From positions 2,522,719 to 2,586,718 of the forward strand of contig NC_053112.1 of assembly GCF_010015445.1 (NCBI RefSeq): a DNA stretch of 64,000 bases. The letters are read 5' to 3'. The notes beneath the pieces were generated by a model. It was not told the origin of the DNA. It saw only the letters and a list, made by a program, of their open reading frames with translations, and did not search any database. The DNA comes from Perca fluviatilis (lineage: Eukaryota; Chordata; Actinopteri; Perciformes; Percidae). This document shows, in pieces, positions 24,101 through 35,724 of this stretch (position 1 is its first letter; each line of letters opens with the position of its first letter). A program made the translations under genes and the position numbers.

Positions 24101-27100
24101 TGCATCAAAAGGAGCCAGTTGAGGTGTTTTGGGCATCGGGTCAGGATGCCCCCTGGGCGCCTCACTAGGGAGGTGTTCCAGGCACGTCCAGCTGGGAGGA
24201 GGCCTCGGGGAAGACCCAGGACTAAGTGGAGGGATTATATCTCCAACCTGGCCTGGGAATGCCTCGGGATGCCCAAGTCAAAGCTGCTTAATGTGGCTCG
24301 GGAAATGGAAGTTTGGGGTCCCCTGCTGGAGCTGCTGCCCCCGCGACCCGACCCCGGATAAGCGGATGAAGATGCATGGATGGATGGATTCATGAATGGA
24401 TGGATGGATTTTTACAACAGCTCCCGCAAAATCTGGCATATGGGGCCGCGAAATCCTGGAGGGACTGCTAAAGACACAACAGTCACTTACATTCATATGG
24501 TCGTTTCCCTGTGACAATGGACCATAGGAGTATCCCATAACTAAAAGACAGACAAAGAGAGTTTCATGTCAGGATTATTGTCCATATCATAACAATCACA
24601 CCCTGGTTGATTGCTGGGTAGGGTTTGTTGTCATCTGTAAATTAATGCTTATGAGAGAATGAGGATATTCAATGACAATAAGGACATCTGTGCATGAAGT
24701 CATATTAGTATCCCTCCTACCTGAAAATAATTCCCTCTCCTGTTAAAGGACTAAGCGACTGATATTTTGACTTAATGTCAATACTGAACACGTGTTAGCA
24801 TGGCAGCTGGAGTGATCCCGTCTCCAGTTATTATTATATGATAAATAAAACACTTTTATTCTAGTGCTGGTTCGATGCTCTTGTACCTGTAGATATCAAA
24901 GGCTCTGGTAGGTTTGTACGATGTGCTTTTTAAAGCCTCTGGTGGCATGTAATTAATCGTCCCTCCTAGTGGTTCATCGTCCTTGGAAACCTGTGTGACG
25001 CTGCAGGAAATCCGGGCAAGGCCAAAATCTGTAAGCTGCAGAGAGAATTAGCAAAGAGAGGAAGGAGTTAGATGAGGTTCTTTATTTGGTAACACTTTAG
25101 TTTGGGGTGTGCAGAAGACTGACATGAAACCAGTCATGCACATGAAAGAGTCTTTATGAATCTTCATGACTGTTGTAATTAGAGTCATTTGGTAAATTAT
25201 GACACTTTTAATGCTACGTTAGCATTGTTTGAAATGTTTTTGTTATGACAACTTGACATTAACATAAACAACATAACGTGTCATAAATATGTCATAGCAG
25301 GCCTCATTATCAAACTGTTTAGCTTTATGTGTTAACATTACATTACATTAAAGCTTAAGTGCGTAACTTTTTGATATTAATGAACATCCGTTACATTCAA
25401 GCCATTTCCACATGAGTTGCTAGAAAGCTAATTAAGACTATCAGCTCCACAAAGCTCTTTCGGTGGGTTGGTTTTTACATTGGCCGTCATGAGACTGTTA
25501 GGGTTAGACAAATAGCTTGACAAACGGTTAGTGCAGGTGACCTGGGAAAGTCTGGAGGGGGCCCCTGATGGAGAGATCTTTAACTCACACCTCCGGCGGA
25601 CCTTTCTGGCTTCCCTGTGAAGGTGGGTTAGGGTTAGGGTTAGGGTTTGAACCTAAGTGGGCAATGTTCAAAGCTTCCATTGCTGAAGCTGCGGTGGGGA
25701 GCTTTGGTCTCAAGGTCCTAGGATTCTCAGATTGAAGAGAAACAATGCAGATTCCGTCTTGTTTGGGTCAGCTCTTCACTCTTGCAAGGATCCTGGAGGG
25801 AGATACTGTGGGAGGTGCTGCAGGAGTATAGGGTGAGGGCTATACAATGCCAACGCATCAATTAGAGAAACTTGGTCGGTTCATTTGGCGGTTGTTACTA
25901 ACGCAAATAATCTGCTTTAGCGTCAGGACTCTTGGCATCACTTTTTGACGCTCTGTGTGATGACCGATTTGGCGTTAAATGTAAGTAAAAATGTACATTG
26001 AAGTGACACACAGGACAAGAACAGGACATGAACCCTGGTCTTCTAGGTGAAAGTCCTGTGTTGTTTGACCCCCCCAACCTGCCTCCTTACAAGGCTTTTT
26101 GGTCTTTAATACTATTCATAACCATTGTAGCTCTTCATACTATTATTGTAGAACGTTGCATTCGAGCTGCTGCTCTGCCCGCTTCGTCCCATACAGACGC
26201 TTAAGGGTGATTTTGGTGTCGCTCTCTGACTATGAGAACCACTGAACAAGCATCCCTATCGTACAAGTTAGGAATGAGAACAGGATGTTCTGTAACCAAA
26301 ATCATGAATCATAACGCGTCATACTGTACAATGTTAAGGCCTGGAGTTTGGCTCTACTATTTACTATCGTATATTATCAAGTTGCATCTTGAAAGGGAAA
26401 CCCATGTCTGTATCTTTTGGTTTTACAATATGTGTTTTTAAGGATCCATTTAGTCTCCAGAAAGGGTGCAAACTATTGTAACAGTATAAAGTAAACATGA
26501 GGCCTGGCCTCCACTCAAAGCCTGGGACTCACCTTGGCATTGAGAGCATCGTCCAGCAGCACGTTTTGGGGCTTCAGGTCTTGGTGTAGCACGGGACGGG
26601 TCAGACTGTGGAGGTAGTTTATACCCAGAGCCACTTGGTGAGCCAGTCTGAAGACCAGCGGCCAGGGTGGAGTTCCCCTCAATGCTTCCTGTAAGATTGT
26701 TTCCAGAGTTACAGATCCACAAGATAGTGGAGATAGTGAGCTACACATATAGCCTACACTACCAATCAAAGGTTTGGAATATGCTGTTATATTAATGTTG
26801 TACTTTTTTCTTTAATAATGACTATTTGAACATAAACGGTATAACTCAGACAACAAATGTATTATATATTATTTATTTAATCTATGCTTTTTTTAATTGT
26901 TAATGCAAGACTTTTAATTGTAGCATGAGTATATTTTACAGAGTATTGCAACTCTAAGTAAAATATATGAGCAGTTGTTCCACCCCTGGTTACCTGTAGG
27001 GAGGCCAATGATCCTCTTTCCATGAGCTCCATGACCACACCAAGCTGTGTTGACCCGCCAGAGGAGGGTGTTCGACCCTTGAAGACCCCTCGGACAGCCA

Positions 27101-27379
27101 TAACATGTGGGCTGGTGGCTTGACGCATCATTTTGATCTCACGCAGCAAAGACTTTTCGTTCCTGTGTGTGTTTGTTTGCATAATGAGTAACTCAAACAA
27201 CTTTATGTAATTATAAACAGGAAACCCTTTGTAAGCACTTACCCCTCGCCCTGAAGAAGCAGTTTAATGGCCACGTCAACGCCCCACTGATGATGCCTGG
27301 CTTTGTAAATTTGTCCAAAACCCCCAGAGCCAATCACCTTCCAGTCCCCCAGGCTGGAGTCTTCAACAAACTGTTCCAT
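21175..27379 (-). CDS. ripk3-like: RIP-family Ser/Thr kinase (RIPK3-like), short form
   Basis: Eight minus-strand exons with GT-AG borders and consistent phase give 326 residues: 27379-27243, 27162-26994, 26688-26533, 25035-24887, 24540-24491, 21718-21566, 21457-21375 and 21258-21175. It begins [20 protein letters not shown]. Kinase motifs: glycine loop GSGGFG (17-22), VAIK lysine 39, alpha-C Glu 54, catalytic loop HQDLKPQN (137-144; the usual HRD Arg is Gln), DFG 157-159 and PPE 185-187. The closest match by eye is RIPK3, with RIPK2 as the alternative. RIP kinases signal in inflammation and necroptosis in the cytosol. After the kinase domain only about 55 residues remain, with no RHIM, CARD or death domain visible. 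The acceptor of exon 7 has a weak pyrimidine tract and the last exon is short, so alternative 3' exons outside this model are possible. Intron 5 carries a LINE insertion. Confidence 0.8.
22531..22562. repeat. (CA)n microsatellite
   Basis: GCAC then CA run within intron 5 of the kinase. Confidence 0.85.
22960..24400 (+). mobile_element. RTE-like non-LTR retrotransposon, internally deleted, in kinase intron 5
   Basis: Plus-strand frames give an endonuclease piece (23350-23670: [36 protein letters not shown]), a reverse transcriptase start ([36 protein letters not shown]) and the 3' coding end ([39 protein letters not shown]). The central catalytic RT region is missing. The 3' end has an ATGGATGG tail. 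It is antisense to the kinase. Confidence 0.8.
25625..25648. repeat. Short TTAGGG-type repeat
   Basis: Four telomere-like GGTTAG units in an intron of the kinase. It is too short to mark a chromosome end. Confidence 0.7.
25733..25850 (+). mobile_element. RTE-like LINE fragment
   Basis: GAAGAGAAACAATGCAGATTC, AGGATCCTGGAGGGAG and GAGTATAGGGTGAGGGCTAT match the RT part of the LINE at 23730-23920, with an internal gap. Confidence 0.75.
25851..26530. other. Kinase intron 3 sequence
   Basis: No supported feature. The frames seen lack domain or splice context. Confidence 0.4.
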
Positions 27380-27429
27380 AGTTCACTGGAGGAACAAATT
27401 ATTGGTATAATCAATCCCTGAGTCCAGTT

Positions 27430-27990
27430 TAGACTAGGGATGCACCAATACTGATGCCAGTATCGAGTATCAGTACGATGCCGTGTCCATGTACTCGTAC
27501 TTGTAGTCATAAAATTATTCCGATATTACCACACCCGATACCACCTCATAGCAATGTGGCAATAACTTCTCTATCAAGCAGGTATAGGCGACAGAAGAGG
27601 AGCAATGCCAGCCGTTTGGAGATTTTTGGCTGTAAAAAAATAACTAGGCTCTTGCCCACTGCATGATTGGACTTGACGACCAGCCATTTTCAGTCGTTAA
27701 TAATATTGCGTTTCCACATCTTCTCAGTGTACTGGAGCCGAGAGATTCCAAGCCGTCACAGAAACCGTGTTTCCAAAGCTGCTTTGTGAAAAAGCACATC
27801 AGTTGCCTGTAAACTTCATCACTGATATTTGGAGTAACCCTAGCCCTAGCCCAGCAGTCTCTCAACAGCTTAACGGGCATGAACATGAAGAAAGCCATAT
27901 TTCAATCTGCTTTGTCTGCATGATGCGGTTTCTACACAGTGCTGTTTTAACAACCGCAGTGCTTTTTTTCACAAACAGGCTGTAACGAAA
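27430..27990 (+). mobile_element. hAT-type transposon fragment
   Basis: AGGGATGCACCAATACTGATG at 27436 looks like a hAT terminus. At 27767-27985 a plus-strand frame contains HQLPVNFITDIWSN, the pattern seen in hAT/ZBED transposases (VNFTTDIWS). No full transposase is present. It lies upstream of the kinase start. Confidence 0.55.
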
Positions 27991-27999
27991 GCTAAGGCT

Positions 28000-28680
28000 G
28001 TCTCATTTCTCTGTCTTACCCCTTCCCCTTACCCCTACCCCTTTTTTGCATGTTCACGTGAGAGTAAGGCCTGTCCCAATACTCATTTTGATCAATGGGT
28101 AGGGCTAAGGGGAAGGGCTAGATACCCCTTAGAGCCAAGCAAGGACGCAAGCTTACTTGGCCAGCAAGGGGTATCCAGATACGTTGCGCAACAAGGAACA
28201 TGGCCACCAGATCGACCAGAGAGACCTATAAATGTAAGTATTTTTGGCTTAAAGACTTGATTTAAAAATGACGAAAGTTTTGTTTTGTGCTCTACACAGT
28301 CCTCTACATACATATTTGCAACCATGTTATTAATTGAAACGTTTTTAAAAATTGCTAGCTTGCTATGCTAATGCTAACGTTAACATTAGCTACATTGCTT
28401 ATTTGCAGAACAGTGAATGGACTCCATGCATGTCTACAGTGTTAACTAAACTCCATTAGCAGCTAATTTCGTTTGCTATCAGTGCATAACACTACTTGCT
28501 TTGGAGACATCGATACGTGCTTTACATATACCATCCTGTATCACACAGGGACACCGGAGTAAACCCATCAGCTGATCCACTTTCGAGCTGAAAACGAGAA
28601 GAAAATCAACCCGGTAATATGCACGTGAATGACGTTATCGGACTTTGCATTCTTTATTTTTTCTAAACCAGTCAGTATTT
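28000..28680. other. Unassigned sequence, probable old repeats
   Basis: Pyrimidine/purine-rich CCCTTACCCCTACCCC-type motifs and AAGGGGAAGGGCTAG are in inverted relation around 28010-28125, suggesting a small MITE. No gene is supported. Confidence 0.35.
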
Positions 28681-28685
28681 TGAGA

Positions 28686-28743
28686 GAGATAGATAGATAG
28701 ATAGCTAGATAGATAGATAGATAGAAAGATAGATAGATAGATG

Positions 28744-28829
<86 letters not shown>
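28686..28829. repeat. (GATA)n microsatellite
   Basis: About 36 GATA units with a few substitutions, directly abutting the piggyBac-type element. Confidence 0.95.
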
Positions 28830-29296
28830 CTTTACCCTCATGCCCTCCTTAAAAAAATAACTCTGGACACCTTCGAGGCAAAAATGGCCACGTACACAAA
28901 AACTGTTATTAAATCATCAAATCTCAATATGTTTTTCTACTTCTAACCTAATAAAAACCACCAAACATTTAATAATTTCAGGATGTTAACCCTTTAAATG
29001 CCAGTTTATTTATTTGAAGTATTTCATTTTTTATTACAAAAAAAAACACAAAAAATGATTTTTTTTTCATATAATGAATAATATGTAGATGGGACTTTGG
29101 TGGGGATTAGAGGCTTGGATATGTCAAAGTTAAGCAACAACATTAATTTGATTGCATTAGTATTTTTACATAGTGCCATATACTCCCTTTGGACACCTTC
29201 GAGGCAAAAATGTACATCAAAATGAATCACCAGATTCAACCATTTTGCCCTTGTAGGCCGATGCATGAAGTCATTGTATTTTTGCCAGTTATATTA

Positions 29297-29310
29297 TGGA
29301 GCTGTGTGTG

Positions 29311-29395
<85 letters not shown>

Positions 29396-29396
29396 A

Positions 29397-29480
<84 letters not shown>
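29297..29480. repeat. (GT)n microsatellite
   Basis: Long GT run with TTTTT and CATGTA interruptions, in the left inverted arm of the piggyBac-type element. Confidence 0.95.
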
Positions 29481-29488
<8 letters not shown>

Positions 29489-29626
29489 TTTGTGTAAACC
29501 TGTAAGCAAGCAATGATCATTTTAGGGGTGAAAAAAGGCATCTTTTGAAGGATGCATTTCATGTGTCTTTGAAGACGTGCTTGAATAAAAACATTGTCTC
29601 CTGCATGTGCTGTAAACTGGCGCTTA

Positions 29627-30081
29627 TCATTTCAAATCGTTTGTGGGACATGGTGACCCTGAAGACTGGTCTCCCACTATGGACATCCCACAGGCTCCGG
29701 GTGGATTCCCCTTTGGACCGGTACACACCTGCCAAGTGTGAAGTCCCTTGTATGTTCGACTCTCTTTAGCATCCACATCACTCCATCCTGAGATTGAACG
29801 CCTCCTGTGTAGGTTTGTCATTTCCTGAATCAGCTGATCATGTCAGGAGTGAAGAAAAGGTCGAAAGAGGATGCCACATCATGGATTCTTGATATGGCAT
29901 ATCTCGTGGGCTCTGACATCATGCCAGTCGGTGCTTGAATGTTGCACAGCGTCTCAGTATTAGATGGAGACCAGACTTGCCAATTCTTCACTGTCCATTC
30001 AATGTTAGGATGGACAGGATCTTCAGTGTCCTCTCCACTTTCAGAGGAAGGGTTAGAGGCACTCACAGAGTTGGAGGACAC
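29627..30081 (-). pseudogene. piggyBac transposase N-terminal fragment
   Basis: Minus-strand frames 30081-29830 and 29821-29627 contain PTRYAISRIHDVASSFDLFF and MTNLHRRRSISGWSDVDAKE. This is the start of the piggyBac-type DDE_Tnp_1_7 domain, where family members read ITxxT.. then GWSDVDxxELRAYIGL. The frame breaks between and after these pieces, and no catalytic Asp motifs follow. Confidence 0.75.
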
Positions 30082-30370
30082 CAGTGACCATTTTGTGTCA
30101 GACTCTCGAAACTTGTGTCATCTTCAGATGAGTCCTGCAGTTGGCTGGAAGATAAAGGCTCCTTCTCTTTGCTCTAGATCTTTCTCCTTCTCTAGAGCCA
30201 GGTGCATAAACACACTAATAGTTGGTTTTGTTTACAACAAATACAGGAGACAATGTTTTTATTCAAGCACGTCTCCAAAGACACATGAAATGCATCCTTC
30301 AAGAGAAGCCCTTTTTTCACCCAGATTTACACAAACTCTCTCTCACACACAGACACGCATGCATGCATGC

Positions 30371-30373
30371 ACG

Positions 30374-30420
<47 letters not shown>

Positions 30421-30539
30421 CTCCATAATATAACTGGCAAAAGTAAGGTGCACTTTTTTCACCACTAAAATTATCATTGTTTGTTCACAGATTTACACAA
30501 ACTCTCTCTCACACACAGACATGCATGCATGCATGCACA

Positions 30540-30600
<61 letters not shown>
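30371..30600. repeat. Two (CA)n microsatellites in a local duplication
   Basis: CA runs at 30371-30418 and 30540-30600 are each followed by GGCTCCATAATATAACTGG-type sequence and preceded by ACACAAACTCTCTCTCACAC, so the unit has been tandemly duplicated. Confidence 0.9.
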
Positions 30601-30602
<2 letters not shown>

Positions 30603-30799
30603 CTCCATAATATAACTGGACATAATATAACTGGACATGTAAGAGTAAAAAACACTGGATTTAAAAAATTTGACTGAAAAGAAAGGTTCCTACAAAATGT
30701 CATGCCATAAGTAGTAACACAGCAAAAATGATAACAAAATGAAAAAAAACTTGAGAAAAATTTACAAAAATGGCCGAGGAGGGCATGAGGATTAATTAA

Positions 30800-31600
30800 T
30801 CCAAAATTGAGAAATCACTCTGTTACAAGCAGCAAGTAGGTTCATACAGATGGTTTAGAGTCTGTCAGCACTAAAGAGTTTGGTTAGTGTACTCTAACTT
30901 GCAGGAGTTTGCATGTCGTTTTTTTTTTTATGAGGAATAGCCATGACCATTATTTCCCCAGATGGATGTTCATTCTTGCCTGCAGCTTTAATTACCTCTA
31001 TATAGTTCAGATATATAGATATAGTTGTAATCACCAATGCTGGTGAAGCCCATTCAAAATGCGTTTTATGCCTCCAAATTGAAAAACTGCAAACAAAAAA
31101 TATCAAAATGAGTTAGTTTTTTTTAGTTATGGATATGAACATTGCGAACCTTTAACAGATGAGCCAGTCTGTAGGATTCAGTGAAACCAAAAGTGTGTCA
31201 GTTTTAAGATGGTTGTTTTGATCATACCTCAGCCACTTTCACCGACGCTGTCTGACCAGTTTTGACATTCTCTACATTTTTCACTAATGACGTGAGCTCA
31301 GATTAAAATCTACACTGTTGATGTACATTAGAGCCTCTGCCAGTAATACATGCAAACCTTTTTCAGATCACTGTTATTTAACTCAGAGAGAAATTCTACA
31401 GAATATTTCAAATATATATTTTTGAATCAGCCAATCAGCGTGAAGAAACCTTTCTACAGTTAAACAGAGACACCGCACAATGTGATCAAAGTGATCCTGA
31501 TTATCAGACATTTCCAGATTCCTCTGCTAGGATTCTCACCTGCTGAACTCTTCAGGTCGACCTACAGACTCTTTAAACCTTCATGTGTCGAGGAAACACT
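30800..31600. other. Unassigned sequence
   Basis: No gene supported. The last 150 bases lead into a decayed leader exon. Confidence 0.3.
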
Positions 31601-31606
31601 GGCAGG

Positions 31607-31668
31607 ATGAAGCTGCTCTTCTCTTTTCTTCCTCTTCAGTCTGGGTGTCTGTGTGGGTCTGATCCAAG
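31607..31668 (+). pseudogene. Decayed leader-peptide exon, possibly of an immune receptor
   Basis: ATG at 31607 reads MKLLFSFLP, then one extra base shifts the frame. In the next frame the text continues FSLGVCVGLIQ, which together would be a typical signal peptide for fish immunoglobulin-superfamily receptors. The expected splice donor is GATAAC rather than GTAAC. No downstream Ig exon was found. This may be an orphan exon or chance. Confidence 0.35.
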
Positions 31669-31994
31669 GATAACAGCACACCCTTATTTTTTATACTGTT
31701 TATTGATCCCCAGTGGGGAAATTACAATTTACAGCTTCAGTCCAAGTCTAAAAGAAAGAATGGAGTCGTCAAAACCTGTTCAACAGGCGGTAGATGTCAG
31801 CCAATCAGAAATGTGTTTTATTTTCCTTCCTCCTCCCTGTTCCCTGCCAGAGGAGATTGGCTAATCAATGCTTTTTGTTACACCTGTGTTGAGTGTTTAA
31901 ATGTTACTTGTGATCTAACCAGTGTCAAAAACTGATAAGGGGTTATACAGAGTTTTTTTTATTAATTTATTTATAAGGACGACGCACATTAATA

Positions 31995-33285
31995 AACATT
32001 TCTGTAAATTCAATTCAATTCAATTCAATTTTATTTATAGTATCAAATCATAACACAAATTATCTCGAGACACTTTACAGATAGAGTAGGTCTAGACCAT
32101 ACTCTATAATTTACAAAGCCCCAACAATTCCAACAATTACAGTAATTCCCTCAAGAGCAAGCAGTGCGACAGTGGCGAGGAAAAACTCCCTCTTGGGAAG
32201 AAACCTCGGACGACCCAGGCTCTTGGTAGGCAGTGTCTGACGGTGCCGGTTGGGGCTGCGATGAACAGTGTCGATAATAGTCACATTAATAATGGAACAG
32301 TGACTTCAAATGGTAGTCGTAGTAGTTCATGTCATATCAGGGCGCTGCAGGGCGTTACAGGATGTAGCGTGGCCCAGCAGAGCATGGATGGACGTAGCAG
32401 GAAGCTGCAGGGTTCAGCAGGACGCAGCATGACATTGCAGGGCACCACAGAGCTTAGCAAGGAGTGCAGCAGGACCACGGCGACAGCTGCAACCAAGATC
32501 TTGGTGCCAACGTTCCCCAAGGAAATACGCTGGGGGAAGAAACATAAGGACTCCGGGGAGTAAACTCCCCAGAAGCTAGGATTAGTAACAAGCATTTCTG
32601 GGATGAGATGCACACAAATGGTAATAGAAAGGGAGAGGAGAGAGCAGCTCAGTGTGTCAAAGGAAGGAAGTCCCCCGGCAGTCTAGAACTATAACAGCGT
32701 AACTATAACAGGTAACTAAGAGAGACAGGTCATAAGGAGAGGTAGCTCGTTCGGGCTTAGAACTCTCCCCTGCCGGATCGGGCTGTGCTGGCCTGCCTCC
32801 CTCTACTTTTGTTATATATTATTAATCTAACAATTATGAAGAGAAGCAGGTGGGCCAGTTAGGTGGACACTGCAACTCCTCACTCCCTAACTCTAAGCTT
32901 TATCAAATAGAAGAGTTTTAAGTTCATTCTTGAATGTGGTGACAGTTTCTGCCTCCCGAACCCAGATTGGGAGCTGGTTCCATAGGAGAGGAGCCTGATA
33001 ACTAAAGGCTCTGGCTCCCATTCTACTTTTAGAGACTCTAGGTACCACAAGTAACTCTGCATTCTGGGAGCGCAGTGCTCTAATGGGACAATAAGGTACT
33101 AAGAGCTCTTCCAGATATGATGGTGCTTGACCATTTAGAGCCTTGTAGGTCAGGAGAAGAATTTTAAATTCAATCCTGGATTTTATAGGAAGCCAATGCA
33201 GAGAAGCTAACACTGGAGAAATATGATCTCTTTTCTTAGTTCATGTTAGAACACGTGCTGCAGCATTCTGGATCAGCTGGAGAGT
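31995..33285 (-). mobile_element. L2-like LINE, 3' part, minus strand
   Basis: The same family as 4600-7485 in reverse: the tail CAATTCAATTCAATT at 32010-32030, shared 3' untranslated text, and a coding frame 33213-32893 (SLHWLPIKSRIEFKILLLTY, AELLVVPRVSKSRMGARAFS). It is truncated at its 5' side at about 33285. Confidence 0.85.
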
Positions 33286-33499
33286 AAATGTGTCAGCAGC
33301 TAATTTTCAACTGTAGTCCTTTGGTGAGATGTTTTAAAAGGCAAAGCAACAGGAAACAGCGAGATATTATACAGGTTACCATTTACAGACAGAAGATAAG
33401 ACGCTGACAGCACCAGCAACAACTAAACTGACTAAAGTTAGTCATTATTATTATCAGTTCCAATTCAAGCTGCTATCAATGTTAAGAATGTTTCTGTAA

Positions 33500-34158
33500 A
33501 AATAGTAGTAGCAATGCAGGTTGTAGCTAGTAGCAATAGTAGTAGCAGTGCAGGGTGTAGCTAGTAGTAATAGTAGTAGCAGTGTAGGATGTAGCTAGTA
33601 GTAATAGTAGTAGCAGTGCAGGGAGTAGCTAGTAGTAATAGTATTAGCAGTGCAGGGAGTAGTTAGGGGAGCGTGTCTATGTTCCGCAGGTCCTTTGTTC
33701 CCCTCTTTGTATGAGACTGGGGAACATAGGACCCTTTTTCAAAAAAAGGGTCCTATGTTCCCCGGTCTGTTACTTTTTCCACCATTACTGCCAAATTCCA
33801 TGGCAAATAGGCCTATGTAGGCCTACGGGCTGTTTGACGCGCATATGCAAATAGGCCTGGACGAGGAAAGATTAGGTCAGGGGTGGCAAACCTGCAGGTC
33901 TCGAGCTACTGCAGGTCTCTTGGCTGCTCTGTTAATTATGTCACTTTATCTAACCCTAACCCTTTTTGCGGGAAAAACGGGGAATTATGTTCCCGGGGAA
34001 AATAGGGATGACCCCTAAGTAATAGTAGTAGCAGTACAGGGTGTAGCTAGTAGTAATAATACTAGCAGTGCAGGGCGTAGCTAGTAGTAATTGTAGTAGC
34101 GATGCAGGGAGTAGCTTGTAGTAATAGTAGTAGCAGTGCAGGGCGTAGCTAGAAGTAA

Positions 34159-34207
<49 letters not shown>
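33500..34207. repeat. 34-bp minisatellite, interrupted, ending in (TAG)n
   Basis: Units of the type AGTAATAGTAGTAGCAGTGC repeat every 34 bp at 33502-33670 and again at 34015-34158, then decay to pure TAG repeats to 34207. The array is split by an insertion at 33672-34014. Confidence 0.9.
33672..34014. mobile_element. Insertion with perfect 21-bp palindrome arms inside the minisatellite
   Basis: About 343 bp unlike the surrounding 34-bp units. It contains GGGGAACATAGGACCCTTTTT (from 33719), three bases, then its exact inverse, and ends near GGGATGACCCCT. Both edges read TAGGGG-like inward. Likely a small DNA transposon of unknown family. Confidence 0.5.
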
Positions 34208-34419
34208 CAAATCAGTAAAAAAAAAATATTAAAAAAAAATTTAAAAACATTCAGATTCTTTTTCTTAATACATATACTATTTTTCAAAAATATTTAAACT
34301 TTTTTGCGTTGCAGTTACACATCTACTACCTGCTGCTGATTCGACCGAGCTGTGACGGAGCTCTGTAGTTTTCATAAGATACGTTTTGGTGTGCATACAT
34401 TTTCATACAGTATCATACG

Positions 34420-34680
34420 ACACTCCCCAGAGAGGAGAGACTGTGCACACACTGCAACCTGCAGGAGGTGGAGACCGAGGGACACTTTCTAACCTCTTGC
34501 CAACTGTAGCAGGACATAATTTTTTGCCCACAGATCACTGCCATCCACAGAGACTGAGACAGCCTGGATGGCAGGGGGAAACTCCCATATCTGCTGGGAG
34601 AAAAAACACTGTGTACAAATACAGCAGCAAGATTTGTCAGCTGCTGGGACTGCAAAAGGGCCTCCAATGGGAAACCCACC
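34420..34680 (+). mobile_element. Possible LINE C-terminal fragment
   Basis: In the +1 frame after CCCCAGAGAGGAGA the text reads ERLCTHCNLQEVETEGHFL, a zinc-ribbon pattern seen at the C-terminus of some fish LINE ORF2 proteins. No RT is present. Confidence 0.5.
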
Positions 34681-34683
34681 TAT

Positions 34684-34685
34684 GA

Positions 34686-34741
<56 letters not shown>
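34684..34741. repeat. (CA)n microsatellite
   Basis: Pure CA run. Confidence 0.95.
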
Positions 34742-34744
<3 letters not shown>

Positions 34745-34837
34745 TGTCTTTACATTTTTATTTGAATATTCTTCTGTTTCGTCTGATTCTTAGGCAACAC
34801 TGTTATTGAAACTTCCATGCCAACAAATGAATAGAAC

Positions 34838-34875
34838 AGACAGACAGACAGACAGACAGGCAGACAGGCAGACAG
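34838..34875. repeat. (CAGA)n microsatellite
   Basis: CAGA run with G substitutions. Confidence 0.9.
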
Positions 34876-35055
34876 ATGGGTGGGTGGAGTGACTAAGCTC
34901 TGAAGAATGAAGCTGTTTGTAGCTTCAGTCTCTCAGCGACAGAAACTCCCTTCCTGCTTCATGTTGACACATTTAGTACAAACAGGACCGGAAGTCTGAC
35001 CTGCACTCTCCACAATAAAAGCTCCCGTTGTCTTGGTGGAAAAACAAACTCATGA

Positions 35056-35389
35056 TAGAGGTGTTGAAATTAATCAAATAATCGATGCATGGAATCGTGG
35101 ACATGGATGATGCTGCATCGATAATCGGCCGGCTCATAATCGATTATTTATGTTTACAATTTAATGTAGGCCTAACAACATTTCTGTTTACATATTCTGG
35201 TATGTTTCGCACATTCAGGAAGTGCCATGTGCTCAATGCTGTAGTTTTATGTATCCAATGTATTTAGTATTTAGTAATGTTTTGTTTTTGAAGCTTGAAA
35301 AGCTTAAATATCCTATATGGCTTTAATAGAAACGTGTATTTGATGCATCGAGATATCAAATCGAAAGATCAGTAAAGGTTCACACCTCT
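35056..35389. mobile_element. hAT-like MITE with 8-bp target duplication
   Basis: Ends TAGAGGTGT and ACACCTCT are inverted. The flanks ACTCATGA (35048-35055) and ACTCATGG (35390-35397) are near-identical 8-mers, as expected for hAT insertion. 334 bp, non-coding, rich in ATCGAT. Confidence 0.75.
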
Positions 35390-35724
35390 ACTCATGGAAG
35401 TAAAAGTCTAAAATGTAAAAACTGAACTGAATCATCTGAAAACTGGAAGTGACCCTGACCTTATATAAACACTGCGAATGTTAAACATAGAGCAGTGGAA
35501 GAATATTCAGATTATTTACTTTGGTGAAGGTAGAAATACTCTGTCCAAAGAGTCCTGCAGGGACACATTACTGTATTTAAAATATACTGTATTTAAAGTA
35601 TACTCAAGTTTGATCAGGAACATAGAGTGGTGATTGTTGGAACAGTGGAAAGATGAACCAAGACGGCTTTTGGTAGTTTTATTTAGTTTCTGTCCACTTT
35701 GAATGAAGTGTGTTTTACAATGAT

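Larger units (their letters stand above)
28835..30791 (-). mobile_element. piggyBac-type transposon remnant
   Basis: The ends are inverted: CCCTCATGCCCTCCT at 28835 and, on the minus strand from 30791, TCCTCATGCCCTCCT. TTAA follows the right end (30792-30795); the left flank is TTTA, one mismatch from the expected TTAA. Inside is a broken piggyBac transposase on the minus strand. Two inverted arms (29282-29606 and 30242-30442) carry GT/CA runs and the shared text TGCATTTCATGTGTCTTTG. Confidence 0.75.

Noticed and set aside
25625..25648. Telomere
   Set aside because: Only four short units within a gene intron.
29189..29562. Cys-Val and His-Thr repeat proteins at GT/CA runs here and at 39159-39535 and 44264-44824
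   Set aside because: Pure microsatellite translations.
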